Shown here piece after piece: positions 1-6,891 of a stretch of DNA of 11,648 nucleotides. A program made the translations under genes and the position numbers. The number at the start of each line of letters is the position of its first letter. Position 1 is the first letter of the stretch. The notes beneath the pieces were generated by a model that worked only from the letters and a program-made list of their open reading frames with translations, did no database searches and was not told the DNA's origin. The stretch covers positions 1 to 11,648 of the forward strand of contig CALVIJ010000022.1 of NCBI GenBank assembly GCA_944329505.1. Direction: 5' to 3'. The DNA comes from an uncultured Bacilli bacterium. Lineage in GTDB: Bacteria; Bacillota_I; Bacilli_A; RF39; UBA660.

Positions 1-61
1 ATAAACATGTAATTATTTAAAATTGAAGTTTCAATATGAAAACAAAAAAGAAAAAGGTATA

Positions 62-127
62 ACTTAAAAAAAGTCGGGCGACAATTTTAAAATAGTCGGA
101 CTCCTACTTTAAAAAAGTCAAATTTTA
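62..127. repeat. Three tandem 22-bp repeats, possible IS-end remnant
   Basis: Three units start at 62, 84 and 106, each close to A-Y-T-T-W-A-rich followed by AGTC. The AGTC cores begin at 72, 94 and 116, so the period is exactly 22 bp. Units 1 and 2 share AGTCGG, while unit 3 has AGTCAA. No coding frame runs through them. IS21-family elements are known to carry several short repeats at their ends that probably bind the transposase, and the layout here resembles that. The family assignment is inference and no transposase gene is visible in the window at this end. Confidence 0.5.
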
Positions 128-181
128 AGCATTAAACATCTATAAATTATTATTCAATGTATACTTTCCAGTGAACATTTT

Positions 182-195
182 TTCCGTAAACGGAA
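182..195. repeat. Small perfect palindrome TTCCG-TAAA-CGGAA
   Basis: A 5-bp perfect inverted repeat with a 4-base loop (6 bp if the loop is read as AA). On the plus strand it is preceded by six T and followed by CTTTTG. The stem is short for a terminator and no plus-strand gene ends just before it. It could be part of an insertion-sequence end together with the repeats at 62-127. Confidence 0.4.
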
Positions 196-230
196 CTTTT
201 GTCCAATGAAAAAATTTTATATTACAATTC

Positions 231-256
231 AAAAAAAGTGACTATGAAAGCCACTT
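231..256 (-). terminator. Rho-independent terminator of the hrcA-dnaJ operon
   Basis: On the minus strand, AAGTGGCT and AGTCACTT pair over 8 bp (one G-T wobble) around a 5-base loop TTCAT, followed directly by a run of T. The left arm begins with the last two bases of the dnaJ TAA stop codon, so the hairpin would form as soon as the ribosome leaves. It closes the five-gene operon. Confidence 0.85.
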
Positions 257-1391
257 ATAAATATTTCTTAATTCTATCAAATTCCTTAGAATCCCCTAAC
301 TTAGTTTTAGCTAAACTTTCAAATAATTTCTTTTGATCACGTGATAACTTCTTAGGTGTAATAACATTTAAAATAATAAACATATCACCCTTACGGCCAC
401 TATTCACATCAGAAATACCTTTACCTTTAATTCTAAGTTTATCATTACTCTCAGAACCGGCAGGAATATTAACCTTAACTGTTCCATATAAAGTTGGTAC
501 ATCTATCTTCGCACCAAGTACTGCATCAGTAATCGTAACTGGCATATCTAAATAAATATCATTGTCATCACGTTCAAATATTGGATGCTTTCTAACATAA
601 AACTCTAAATAAATATCTCCATTAGGTCCACCATTAACTCCAGCTTCACCTTTACCAGAAATTCTAAGTTGATTTCCAGTATCTACACCAGCTGGAATAG
701 TAACCTCGATATCTTTATTCTTTTTAACTCTTCCAGTTCCACGGCAAGTCTTACAAGTATCATCAAAGACTGTACCTCTTCCACCACATTTATCACAAGT
801 AGTCTTAGTCATAAATGCACCAAAAAGAGTTTGTTGTTGAGCAGTTACAGTTCCAGAACCATGACACTTATCACAAGTCTTAGAACCATGACCACCCTCA
901 CCATCACAATCTTCACACTTCTCATTTAAAGTTAAATTAATAGTCTTCTTACATCCAAAAGCCGCTTCTTCAAAATCCAAATCTATTTGAATAACTCTAT
1001 CAGGTCCTTTTTGACGGCGGTTAGATCTACTACTTCTTCCACCAAAACTTCCAAAACCTGATGAAAAGCCACCGCCAAACATACCATCAAAAATATCATC
1101 TAAATTGATATCACCAAAATCAAATCCTGAGAAACCACCATATCCAGCTCCTCCAGCGCCAGCGCCTCCACTAAATGCCGCATGACCGAATTGATCATAT
1201 TGCTTACGCTTACTTGCATCAGACAAAACAGCATATGCTTCCTGTGCCTCTTTAAACTTCTCAGCTGCATCTAGTTCCTTAGAAACATCTGGATGGTATT
1301 TCTTAGCTAACTTTCTAAAAGCACTCTTAATCTCTGCTTCACTCGCATCTTTAGAAACACCCAAAACCTCGTAATAATCTCTTTTATTCAT
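255..1391 (-). CDS. dnaJ: Chaperone protein DnaJ (Hsp40, type I)
   Basis: Cytosolic J-protein that delivers unfolded clients to DnaK and stimulates its ATPase. At 378 residues it has the full type I layout: a J domain at 1-68 with the HPD motif at 33-35, a Gly/Phe-rich linker at about 72-118 with a DDIFDGMFGGG stretch, then four CxxCxGxG zinc-binding repeats with cysteine pairs at 159/162, 173/176, 199/202 and 213/216, and the two C-terminal substrate-binding domains to the end. The ATG at 1391 has an AGGTGA Shine-Dalgarno site four bases upstream that overlaps the pepF TGA stop. It is the last gene of the heat-shock operon, four bases after pepF, and would share the CIRCE-controlled promoter. 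All key residues are present. Confidence 0.98.
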   Translation of the reverse strand: MNKRDYYEVLGVSKDASEAEIKSAFRKLAKKYHPDVSKELDAAEKFKEAQEAYAVLSDASKRKQYDQFGHAAFSGGAGAGGAGYGGFSGFDFGDINLDDIFDGMFGGGFSSGFGSFGGRSSRSNRRQKGPDRVIQIDLDFEEAAFGCKKTINLTLNEKCEDCDGEGGHGSKTCDKCHGSGTVTAQQQTLFGAFMTKTTCDKCGGRGTVFDDTCKTCRGTGRVKKNKDIEVTIPAGVDTGNQLRISGKGEAGVNGGPNGDIYLEFYVRKHPIFERDDNDIYLDMPVTITDAVLGAKIDVPTLYGTVKVNIPAGSESNDKLRIKGKGISDVNSGRKGDMFIILNVITPKKLSRDQKKLFESLAKTKLGDSKEFDRIKKYL

Positions 1392-1395
1392 CTAA

Positions 1396-1401
1396 TCACC
1401 T
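1396..1401 (-). promoter_or_regulatory. dnaJ ribosome binding site overlapping the pepF stop
   Basis: AGGTGA on the minus strand lies 4 bases before the dnaJ ATG, and its last three bases are the pepF TGA stop codon. Ribosomes ending pepF sit on the dnaJ initiation site, which suggests translational coupling. The same arrangement occurs at the hrcA-grpE junction. Confidence 0.8.
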
Positions 1402-3198
1402 ACTTCGGTAAATTTCTTTAAATTCATCTATCAAATCTTTAAACATATCCATAGCTGATTGTATAACATCAGGATTATTCATATCCACACCTGAAACCTT
1501 TAACTCATCAATCGGATCCATACTGCCACCGAGTGTTAAAAACTTCAAATAATTATTTAACATCTCCTTATCACCACTCATTATCTTAGTCGCAATATAA
1601 CTAGCCGCAGCTAAACCCGTCGCATATTGATAAACATAAAAGTTGTTATAAAAGTGTGGTATCTTCTCCCATTCATATCTAATCTCTTTATCGGAAATCA
1701 TATTATTACCTGAATACTTTTTATAAAGTTCATAGTAATTATCAGAAATAAACTCACTAGTTAAAACATAACCATCTTGCTCTTTCCTATGCATCAAATC
1801 CTCAAACTCCGCAAACATCGTTTGACGAACAATTGAACCTTTAAAAAGTTCCATCAAACTATCTAAAATAACTAACTTCTCATTTTTATCATCAGTATGA
1901 TTAATCAAATATCTAGCCAAAATTAACTCATTAACCTGTGAAGCCACCTCAGCTACAAATATTTTATATTGATGATATATATAAGGATTGTTCTTATTAG
2001 AATAATAAGAATGCATAGAATGACCAAGCTCATGAGCTAAAGTAGAAACATCGTCAAACTTGCCATTAAAATTCAAAAGTAAATATGGACAAGACGTATA
2101 ACATCCCCAAGAATATGCACCACCCTTTTTACCTTTGCTAGGCATAACATCAATCCATTTTTCATCAAATGCTTTCTTCAAATCAGTAATATAATCATCA
2201 CCTAAAACTGATAAAGCATCTAAAACAATATCCTTAGCATCTTCAAAAGTATAAGATTTACTAGAGTCTGGAACCAAGGCCCCATATATATCGTATATAT
2301 GAAGCTCATCAAGTCCCATAACCTCTTTCTTAAGTGCATAATAATCATCCATAATAGCAAGATTACGGTGAAGTACATCGATTAAATTATCGTAAACCCT
2401 AGGATTAATATTACTATCGAATAATGCCGCTTCACGAGCATCCTTAAATCCTCTTCTTAAAGCAACCACATTATCCATACTTACCTTGCCACTATAACTA
2501 GAAGCAAAAGTATTTTGTAAATCTTCATATTCCTTATATAAAGTATAAAAGGCATTCTTTCTAACTTCTCTATCACTATCCATTATATACTTAGAAAAAT
2601 TAATATTAGATAGCTCTACTTCATTACCAGAAGCATCCTTTATAACCCCAAACTTCATATCAGAATTTCTTAAATAACTAGCTGTATCCTCAGGATTATT
2701 CAAACTTTTACCTAAACTAGAAAGTAACTCTTCCTCCGCATCTGATAAAATATGGTCTTTCATTCTTAAAATATTCTCAAACTCATAATCATACATTTTA
2801 AGTTCAGGTTTCTCCACCATAAATCTATCAAAATCTTCTTTAGAAAGTCTAAGTAACTCTGGTAAGGCAAATGAAGTCTTAGTACTTATCTCGGTAAGTA
2901 CTTTTTCTATTTTACCTTTAAGTTCTTGATACTTACTATTACTAATATCCTCATCGAACTTCAAAGCCGCATACATATAAACCGCATCTGACTTCTTAGA
3001 AAACTTTTCATCAAACATAAAATACTCATAAATAGTATCCGCATTATTAAGTTTTCCCTTAAACTCTAAATACTTATCACCATTAGCTTTAACATATTCA
3101 AAGTCTTTAAGCCATTCATCTTCAGATACATAAATTTTACTTAAATCCCACTTATACTTCTCTTCTACTTCATCCCTAGTCTTATCTTTTATAATCAT
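1396..3198 (-). CDS. pepF: Oligoendopeptidase F (M3 family zinc peptidase)
   Basis: Cytosolic zinc metallopeptidase that cleaves short peptides. The start chosen is the ATG at 3198 (600 residues, MIIKDKTRDE...), because AAAGGA lies six bases before it; an in-frame ATG at 3213 has no site at proper spacing and would place that AAAGGA inside the coding region. Counting from the longer form (605 residues), the active site HELGH is at 394-398 with the third zinc ligand probably Glu422, and the conserved IPHFYNNFYVYQYATG stretch is at 518-533; both are hallmarks of PepF. Length is normal for the family. Its place between dnaK and dnaJ is not the usual chaperone gene order; in this operon it would be co-induced by heat. 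A role in clearing peptides made during stress is inference. Confidence 0.95.
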   Translation of the reverse strand: MIIKDKTRDEVEEKYKWDLSKIYVSEDEWLKDFEYVKANGDKYLEFKGKLNNADTIYEYFMFDEKFSKKSDAVYMYAALKFDEDISNSKYQELKGKIEKVLTEISTKTSFALPELLRLSKEDFDRFMVEKPELKMYDYEFENILRMKDHILSDAEEELLSSLGKSLNNPEDTASYLRNSDMKFGVIKDASGNEVELSNINFSKYIMDSDREVRKNAFYTLYKEYEDLQNTFASSYSGKVSMDNVVALRRGFKDAREAALFDSNINPRVYDNLIDVLHRNLAIMDDYYALKKEVMGLDELHIYDIYGALVPDSSKSYTFEDAKDIVLDALSVLGDDYITDLKKAFDEKWIDVMPSKGKKGGAYSWGCYTSCPYLLLNFNGKFDDVSTLAHELGHSMHSYYSNKNNPYIYHQYKIFVAEVASQVNELILARYLINHTDDKNEKLVILDSLMELFKGSIVRQTMFAEFEDLMHRKEQDGYVLTSEFISDNYYELYKKYSGNNMISDKEIRYEWEKIPHFYNNFYVYQYATGLAAASYIATKIMSGDKEMLNNYLKFLTLGGSMDPIDELKVSGVDMNNPDVIQSAMDMFKDLIDEFKEIYRSR

Positions 3199-3204
3199 AT
3201 TTAT

Positions 3205-3210
3205 TCCTTT
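3205..3210 (-). promoter_or_regulatory. pepF ribosome binding site, decides the start
   Basis: AAAGGA on the minus strand lies six bases before the ATG at 3198. It overlaps the first codons of the longer reading from 3213, so the inner ATG is the better start. The nearest Shine-Dalgarno-like AGGAG upstream of 3213 is about 18 bases away and sits inside a hairpin. Confidence 0.75.
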
Positions 3211-3213
3211 CAT

Positions 3214-3240
3214 AAAGAGAAAGCTCTAGTCTCCTAGAAC
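3214..3240 (-). terminator. Hairpin in the dnaK-pepF gap, possible attenuator
   Basis: Two bases after the dnaK TAG stop, GTTCTAG and CTAGAGC can form a 7-bp stem (one G-T wobble) closed by a GAGA tetraloop of the stable GNRA class, followed by TTTCTCTTT. The tail is broken by two C, so termination would be partial. It could reduce pepF and dnaJ expression relative to dnaK, or protect the 3' end of a shorter hrcA-grpE-dnaK message. Confidence 0.5.
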
Positions 3241-3242
3241 TT

Positions 3243-5060
3243 CTATTTTTCTTCGTATTCAGCGTCTTTTACATCTTTGTCTTTAGCATCAGAGCTATCA
3301 CTGTCGTTTTGTGCTTCTTGAGCCTTCTTAGCAGCTTCTTCGTAAACTTTAGCACCTAATTCCATAGCTTTTTCTTGTAATTTATCTTTCTTAGCCTTAA
3401 TATCATCTAAGTCCTCTTTCTTAAGTGCTTCTTCTAAGTCCTTAACTAAATCTTCAGCTTCTTTTTTATCTTTATCATCTATTTTATCTCCTAAATCTTT
3501 AATAGATTTTTGAGTAGCAAATATCATTTGTTCAGCTTCATTTTTAACATCGGCTTCTTCTTTACGTTTTTCATCAGCTGCTTTATTAGCTTCAGCTTCC
3601 TTAACCATCTTATCGATTTCATCATCAGATAAATTAGTTGAAGATGTAATTGTAATAGATTGTTCCTTATTAGTTCCTAAATCCTTAGCTTTAACATTAA
3701 CAATACCATTCGCATCGATATCAAATGTAACTTCGATTTGTGGAACTCCTCTAGGAGCTGGTGGTATATTAGTTAATTGGAAATTACCAAGTGTTTTATT
3801 ATCAGCCGCCATTGGTCTTTCACCTTGTAAAATGTGAATATCTACAGCTGGTTGATTATCAGCAGCAGTTGAGAACACTTGTGATTTACTTGTTGGAATA
3901 GTTGTATTTCTTGGAATTAATACTGTACATACACCGCCAAGTGTTTCAATACCAAGTGAAAGTGGTGTAACATCAAGAAGTACGATATCATTAACATCAC
4001 CAGTTAATACTCCACCTTGAATAGCTGCTCCCATAGCAACAACCTCATCTGGGTTAACACCCTTAGAAGCTTCTTGTCCAAGTTCTTCTTTAATAATTTC
4101 AGCAATTCTAGGCATTCTAGTAGAACCACCTACTAATAATACTTTATCTATATCTTTCTTAGTTAACTTCGCATCTTTTAAAGCTTTTCTAACAGGTTCC
4201 AAAGTAGATTCAGTAAGATCGCGAGTTAAATCCTCAAATTTAGCTCTACTTAAACTAATCTCTAAGTGAACTGGTCCATCTTCACCTTGTGAAATAAATG
4301 GTAAAGATATATTAGTAGTAGTCATACCACTTAAATCTTTCTTAGCTTTTTCAGCCGCATCTTTTAATCTTTGCATAGCCATTTTATCTTTAGATAAATC
4401 AATACTATTAGATTTCTTAAACTCTGAAACTAAGTAATCGATAATTCTTTGGTCATAATCGTCACCACCTAAATGGTTATTACCACTAGTAGACTTAACC
4501 TCGAATACTCCATCACCAATCTCTAAGATAGAAACATCGAATGTTCCTCCACCTAAGTCATAAACTAAGATTTGTTCAGTCTTATCTTGTTTATCCATAC
4601 CATAAGCTAAAGCAGCAGCAGTTGGTTCATTGATAATTCTTTCAACCTCTAAACCAGCAATCTTACCAGCATTTTTAGTTGCTTGTCTTTGAGCATCGTT
4701 AAAGTATGCTGGAACAGTAATAACTGCTTTCTTAACAGTCTCACCTAAATAAGCCTCAGCTGTTTTCTTTAAATCTCCTAAAATCATTGCACTAACTTCT
4801 TCAGGAGTATATTCCTTACCATTAGCTTTTACTTTCTCTTTAGTTCCCATTAATCTCTTAATAGAAGCTATTGTATCTGGATTAGTTACCATTTGGTTTT
4901 TAGCAGCTTGACCAACGATAATTTCTCCATTTTTAAATGCTACTACTGATGGTGTTGTACGTGAACCCTCAGGATTCGCAATAACCTTTGCTTCACCACC
5001 CTCGTAAACAGCAACACAACTATTAGTTGTACCTAAGTCAATACCTATTGTTTTACTCAT
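3243..5060 (-). CDS. dnaK: Chaperone protein DnaK (Hsp70)
   Basis: ATP-dependent Hsp70 chaperone of the cytosol. The 605 residues carry the phosphate-1 motif IDLGTTNS at 7-14, VYDLGGGTFDVSIL at 166-179, LLVGGSTRMPRI at 308-319, the interdomain linker with DVTPLSLGIETLGG at 363-376, a beta-sandwich substrate domain to about 500, a helical lid, and an acidic Asp/Ser/Lys-rich tail ending DAEYEEK. Length fits Gram-positive DnaK, which has a shorter nucleotide-binding domain than the E. coli protein. ATG at 5060 follows AAGAAAGGA, ten bases upstream; that site overlaps the grpE stop codon, and the gap to grpE is 17 bases. Nucleotide exchange is done by the neighbouring GrpE and ATPase stimulation by DnaJ. 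Confidence 0.98.
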   Translation of the reverse strand: MSKTIGIDLGTTNSCVAVYEGGEAKVIANPEGSRTTPSVVAFKNGEIIVGQAAKNQMVTNPDTIASIKRLMGTKEKVKANGKEYTPEEVSAMILGDLKKTAEAYLGETVKKAVITVPAYFNDAQRQATKNAGKIAGLEVERIINEPTAAALAYGMDKQDKTEQILVYDLGGGTFDVSILEIGDGVFEVKSTSGNNHLGGDDYDQRIIDYLVSEFKKSNSIDLSKDKMAMQRLKDAAEKAKKDLSGMTTTNISLPFISQGEDGPVHLEISLSRAKFEDLTRDLTESTLEPVRKALKDAKLTKKDIDKVLLVGGSTRMPRIAEIIKEELGQEASKGVNPDEVVAMGAAIQGGVLTGDVNDIVLLDVTPLSLGIETLGGVCTVLIPRNTTIPTSKSQVFSTAADNQPAVDIHILQGERPMAADNKTLGNFQLTNIPPAPRGVPQIEVTFDIDANGIVNVKAKDLGTNKEQSITITSSTNLSDDEIDKMVKEAEANKAADEKRKEEADVKNEAEQMIFATQKSIKDLGDKIDDKDKKEAEDLVKDLEEALKKEDLDDIKAKKDKLQEKAMELGAKVYEEAAKKAQEAQNDSDSSDAKDKDVKDAEYEEK

Positions 5061-5077
5061 ATATAATCATTCCTTTC

Positions 5078-5680
5078 TTATTCACTAACCTTGACCATAG
5101 CTGGTCTAATAACTTTATCCTTAAGCATATAACCCTTTTGCATAACATCTATAACCATACCAGGTTTCATGCCCTCCACCTTTTCAGTTAATACTGCTTG
5201 ATGGAATTTTGGATCAAACTCTTTGCCTTTATCATCGATAGCCATAACATCGTATTTTTCTAATACTTCTACCAAATGACAATAAATCATTTTAAATCCT
5301 GTTAAGAATTTTGAAAGCTCATCATCTAAATTCTCATCATCTAAATTAATAGCTCTTTCAAAATTATCGATTGAAGGTAAAATATCTTTAACAAGATCTT
5401 CATTCGCAAACTCTAACATCTTACTTACCTCTTCATCTTTTCTTTTTCGGTAATTAATATTGTCAGCTTTTGCTTTTAAAATCTCTTCTTCTAATTTTTT
5501 TATCTTTTCTAAACTTTCTTCTAATTTCTTATCATCATGACACTTGCAATCTTTATCATGTTTGTCACATTTACAGTGCTTATCATGATGCTTGTCATCG
5601 TGTTTATCATAATCATGATGTTTATCATGCTTATCATGCTTGTCATATTTTTTATCTTCTTTATATTCTTCTTTATCCAC
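5078..5680 (-). CDS. grpE: Nucleotide exchange factor GrpE with His/Cys-rich N-terminus
   Basis: Homodimeric factor that releases ADP from DnaK. The start is GTG at 5680, with AGGTGA five bases upstream overlapping the hrcA stop; an in-frame TGA at 5681-5683 lies immediately before the GTG, so no earlier start is possible. Of 200 residues, about 53-100 form the coiled-coil helix and 145-199 the conserved beta domain (FDPKFHQAVL, GYMLKDKVIRPAMVKVS). The first 52 residues are odd: between 15 and 48 there are ten His and four Cys in two CKC pairs, in a background of Asp and Lys built on an imperfect DKH triplet. GrpE N-termini are normally acidic and disordered but not His/Cys-rich. Metal binding (zinc, copper, nickel) by this tail is inference. 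The core domain appears intact. Confidence 0.96.
   Translation of the reverse strand: MDKEEYKEDKKYDKHDKHDKHHDYDKHDDKHHDKHCKCDKHDKDCKCHDDKKLEESLEKIKKLEEEILKAKADNINYRKRKDEEVSKMLEFANEDLVKDILPSIDNFERAINLDDENLDDELSKFLTGFKMIYCHLVEVLEKYDVMAIDDKGKEFDPKFHQAVLTEKVEGMKPGMVIDVMQKGYMLKDKVIRPAMVKVSE
5537..5638 (-). repeat. Degenerate 9-bp GAY-AAR-CAY repeat encoding the GrpE tail
   Basis: The codons for residues 15-48 of GrpE are made mostly of a GAY-AAR-CAY unit (Asp-Lys-His) with variable third bases and interspersed Cys and extra His codons. Synonymous third-base changes between units mean the peptide pattern is better kept than the DNA pattern, which hints at selection on the protein, though repeat slippage could have created it. 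Confidence 0.7.
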
Positions 5681-5685
5681 TCATA

Positions 5686-5691
5686 TCACCT
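5686..5691 (-). promoter_or_regulatory. grpE ribosome binding site overlapping the hrcA stop
   Basis: AGGTGA on the minus strand lies five bases before the grpE GTG and its last three bases are the hrcA TGA stop. This supports GTG initiation and translational coupling of grpE to hrcA. An ATG at 5683-5685, between the two, is in another frame and stops after three codons. Confidence 0.8.
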
Positions 5692-6675
5692 ACCTATATT
5701 CTCCTTAATGTAGTTTAGTAATGCCTCAGCTCTACCATATTCCATTCTCTTAGGACCAATCAAAGCAATTGTTCCCTCTTCACCATCTTTATAATAAGAG
5801 GTTTTTATAATTGATATATCATCATCAATTGAATTCTCACTTCCGATATAAACCTTAATCTCATCATCATCAGTTTTAATATTTTTAATAATATCCTTAT
5901 CTTCAAACTTATTAAGTAAATTACGTATCTTACTAGCATCGTCAAACTCTGGCTCCATAAGTAAATTACTAGTTCCACTCATCTTAAAATGAGGTTTACT
6001 TGTAAAATCACTAAACGCATTATAAAATGCATTATATAAAGCCTCGTGTTCCTTAACATATCTCGTAATTATCGGTTTAACCTCAAACTCTAAAACCTGA
6101 CTTACTTCATCAATTGGAACTCCAACGATTAACTTACTAATTATATCGATAGTCTGTTTAATCTCAGCTTTACTAACATTACCATCAATTACTACATTAC
6201 GGTTTTCCACATGACCTTTATCAGTGATAACAATAGCAATCATTTTATTATCATCTATTGGTACTACCTCAATCTTCACAATTTTATTATCGCTTGATGA
6301 ATGACCTAAAACCACTGCCGTATAATGAGTAAGCTCTGACACAATCTCCATACTTTTACTAATCGCATCAGTCAGTACCAACGCATTATTGGAAAATATC
6401 TGTTTTAACTTTAACATATCCTCACCAGTAAGTTCTTTAGGAATCATAATATTATCGACATAATATCTGTATCCTCTATCGCTAGGAACTCTACCAGAAG
6501 AAATGTGCGTCTTTTGAATTAAAGAAAGTCCTTCAAGAGCTGCCATCTCATTTCTAACCGTTGCACTCGAACACTTCATCTTTTTACATAAAGCCTTCGA
6601 ACTAACCGGTGTTGCTGTCTTAATATAATTTTCAACAATTAATTTCAAAAGTTCTTCTTGCCTTTGAGTTAGCAT
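5686..6675 (-). CDS. hrcA: Heat-inducible transcription repressor HrcA
   Basis: Dimeric repressor that binds CIRCE operators and is kept active by the GroE chaperonin in well-studied Firmicutes. The 329 residues fit the family. The N-terminal winged helix spans about 1-75, with SSATVRNEMAALE at 36-48 as the recognition-helix region and the typical THISSGRVPSDRGYRYYVD at 56-74; the rest is the GAF-like and dimerisation part. ATG at 6675 follows AGAGGTGAT at short spacing. It is the first gene of the operon, directly behind a promoter with two CIRCE sites, so it should repress itself and the four genes downstream. No groESL lies in this window. Confidence 0.97.
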   Translation of the reverse strand: MLTQRQEELLKLIVENYIKTATPVSSKALCKKMKCSSATVRNEMAALEGLSLIQKTHISSGRVPSDRGYRYYVDNIMIPKELTGEDMLKLKQIFSNNALVLTDAISKSMEIVSELTHYTAVVLGHSSSDNKIVKIEVVPIDDNKMIAIVITDKGHVENRNVVIDGNVSKAEIKQTIDIISKLIVGVPIDEVSQVLEFEVKPIITRYVKEHEALYNAFYNAFSDFTSKPHFKMSGTSNLLMEPEFDDASKIRNLLNKFEDKDIIKNIKTDDDEIKVYIGSENSIDDDISIIKTSYYKDGEEGTIALIGPKRMEYGRAEALLNYIKENIGR

Positions 6676-6688
6676 TCCATCACCTCTT

Positions 6689-6715
6689 TTAGCACTCTTT
6701 TTTACTGATTGCTAC
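6689..6715. promoter_or_regulatory. CIRCE operator 1 (HrcA site at the start of transcription)
   Basis: Plus-strand halves TTAGCACTC and GATTGCTAC flank a 9-base spacer. The consensus is TTAGCACTC-N9-GAGTGCTAA: the first half is perfect and the second matches 7 of 9. It lies just downstream of the -10 box and covers the expected transcription start and leader, immediately before the hrcA Shine-Dalgarno site. Confidence 0.88.
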
Positions 6716-6718
6716 TTC

Positions 6719-6747
6719 ATTATAACATTGTATGCTGGCACTGTCAA
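6719..6747 (-). promoter_or_regulatory. Consensus sigma-A promoter of the hrcA operon
   Basis: Minus strand: TTGACA at 6742-6747, a 17-base spacer and TATAAT at 6719-6724, both hexamers perfect. A TG at the extended -10 position adds strength. Start of transcription is expected near 6712. Such a strong promoter makes sense when two repressor sites hold it down until heat or unfolded protein relieves HrcA. Confidence 0.92.
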
Positions 6748-6761
6748 TATATGACTGCTAA
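6735..6761. promoter_or_regulatory. CIRCE operator 2 (overlaps the -35 box)
   Basis: Plus-strand halves CTGGCACTG and GACTGCTAA flank a 9-base spacer, matching the CIRCE consensus at 6 of 9 and 8 of 9 positions. The -35 hexamer lies within it. Its centre is 46 bp from that of the other CIRCE, so two HrcA dimers would cover the promoter from both sides. Confidence 0.8.
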
Positions 6762-6849
6762 AAAACTACAATTTTTTTTATTTTCTTTCAAAACATTACA
6801 AAATAGTCCAAATTAAAATACAAAATTTAACTTCACAATCTGAATTTAC

Positions 6850-6891
6850 GTAAAATAAAAACAAATAATATTTTCAAATACTACTTGTTTT
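6850..6891 (-). terminator. Rho-independent terminator of the unknown gene at 6890-7591
   Basis: Minus strand: a 15-bp stem (6877-6891 with 6858-6872, two G-T wobbles) around a TGAA loop, followed by TATTTTA. The stem is AT-rich but long. Its first base pairs include the end of the TAA stop codon, as at several other junctions here. It separates the upstream gene from the hrcA promoter region. Confidence 0.75.

Larger units (their letters stand above)
1..230. other. Gene-free AT-rich left edge
   Basis: No convincing gene is seen on either strand; the longest open stretch is a roughly 20-codon lysine-rich peptide between stops near 5-64 on the plus strand. Besides the 22-bp repeats there is a palindrome TTCCG-TAAA-CGGAA at 182-195, flanked by T-rich sequence on both sides. 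The block lies just beyond the terminator of the chaperone operon and reads like a decayed mobile-element boundary. Confidence 0.5.

Noticed and set aside
62..127. CRISPR array
   Set aside because: The repeats are head-to-tail 22-bp units without separate unique spacers and no cas genes are near.
669..929. Plus-strand open frame opposite dnaJ
   Set aside because: Ser/Thr-rich shadow of the dnaJ zinc-finger region, with no ribosome site or family resemblance.
5470..5718. Plus-strand His/Tyr/Cys-rich frame opposite grpE
   Set aside because: It is the antisense reading of the GAY-AAR-CAY repeat, which gives His and Tyr codons on the other strand too; no promoter or ribosome site.
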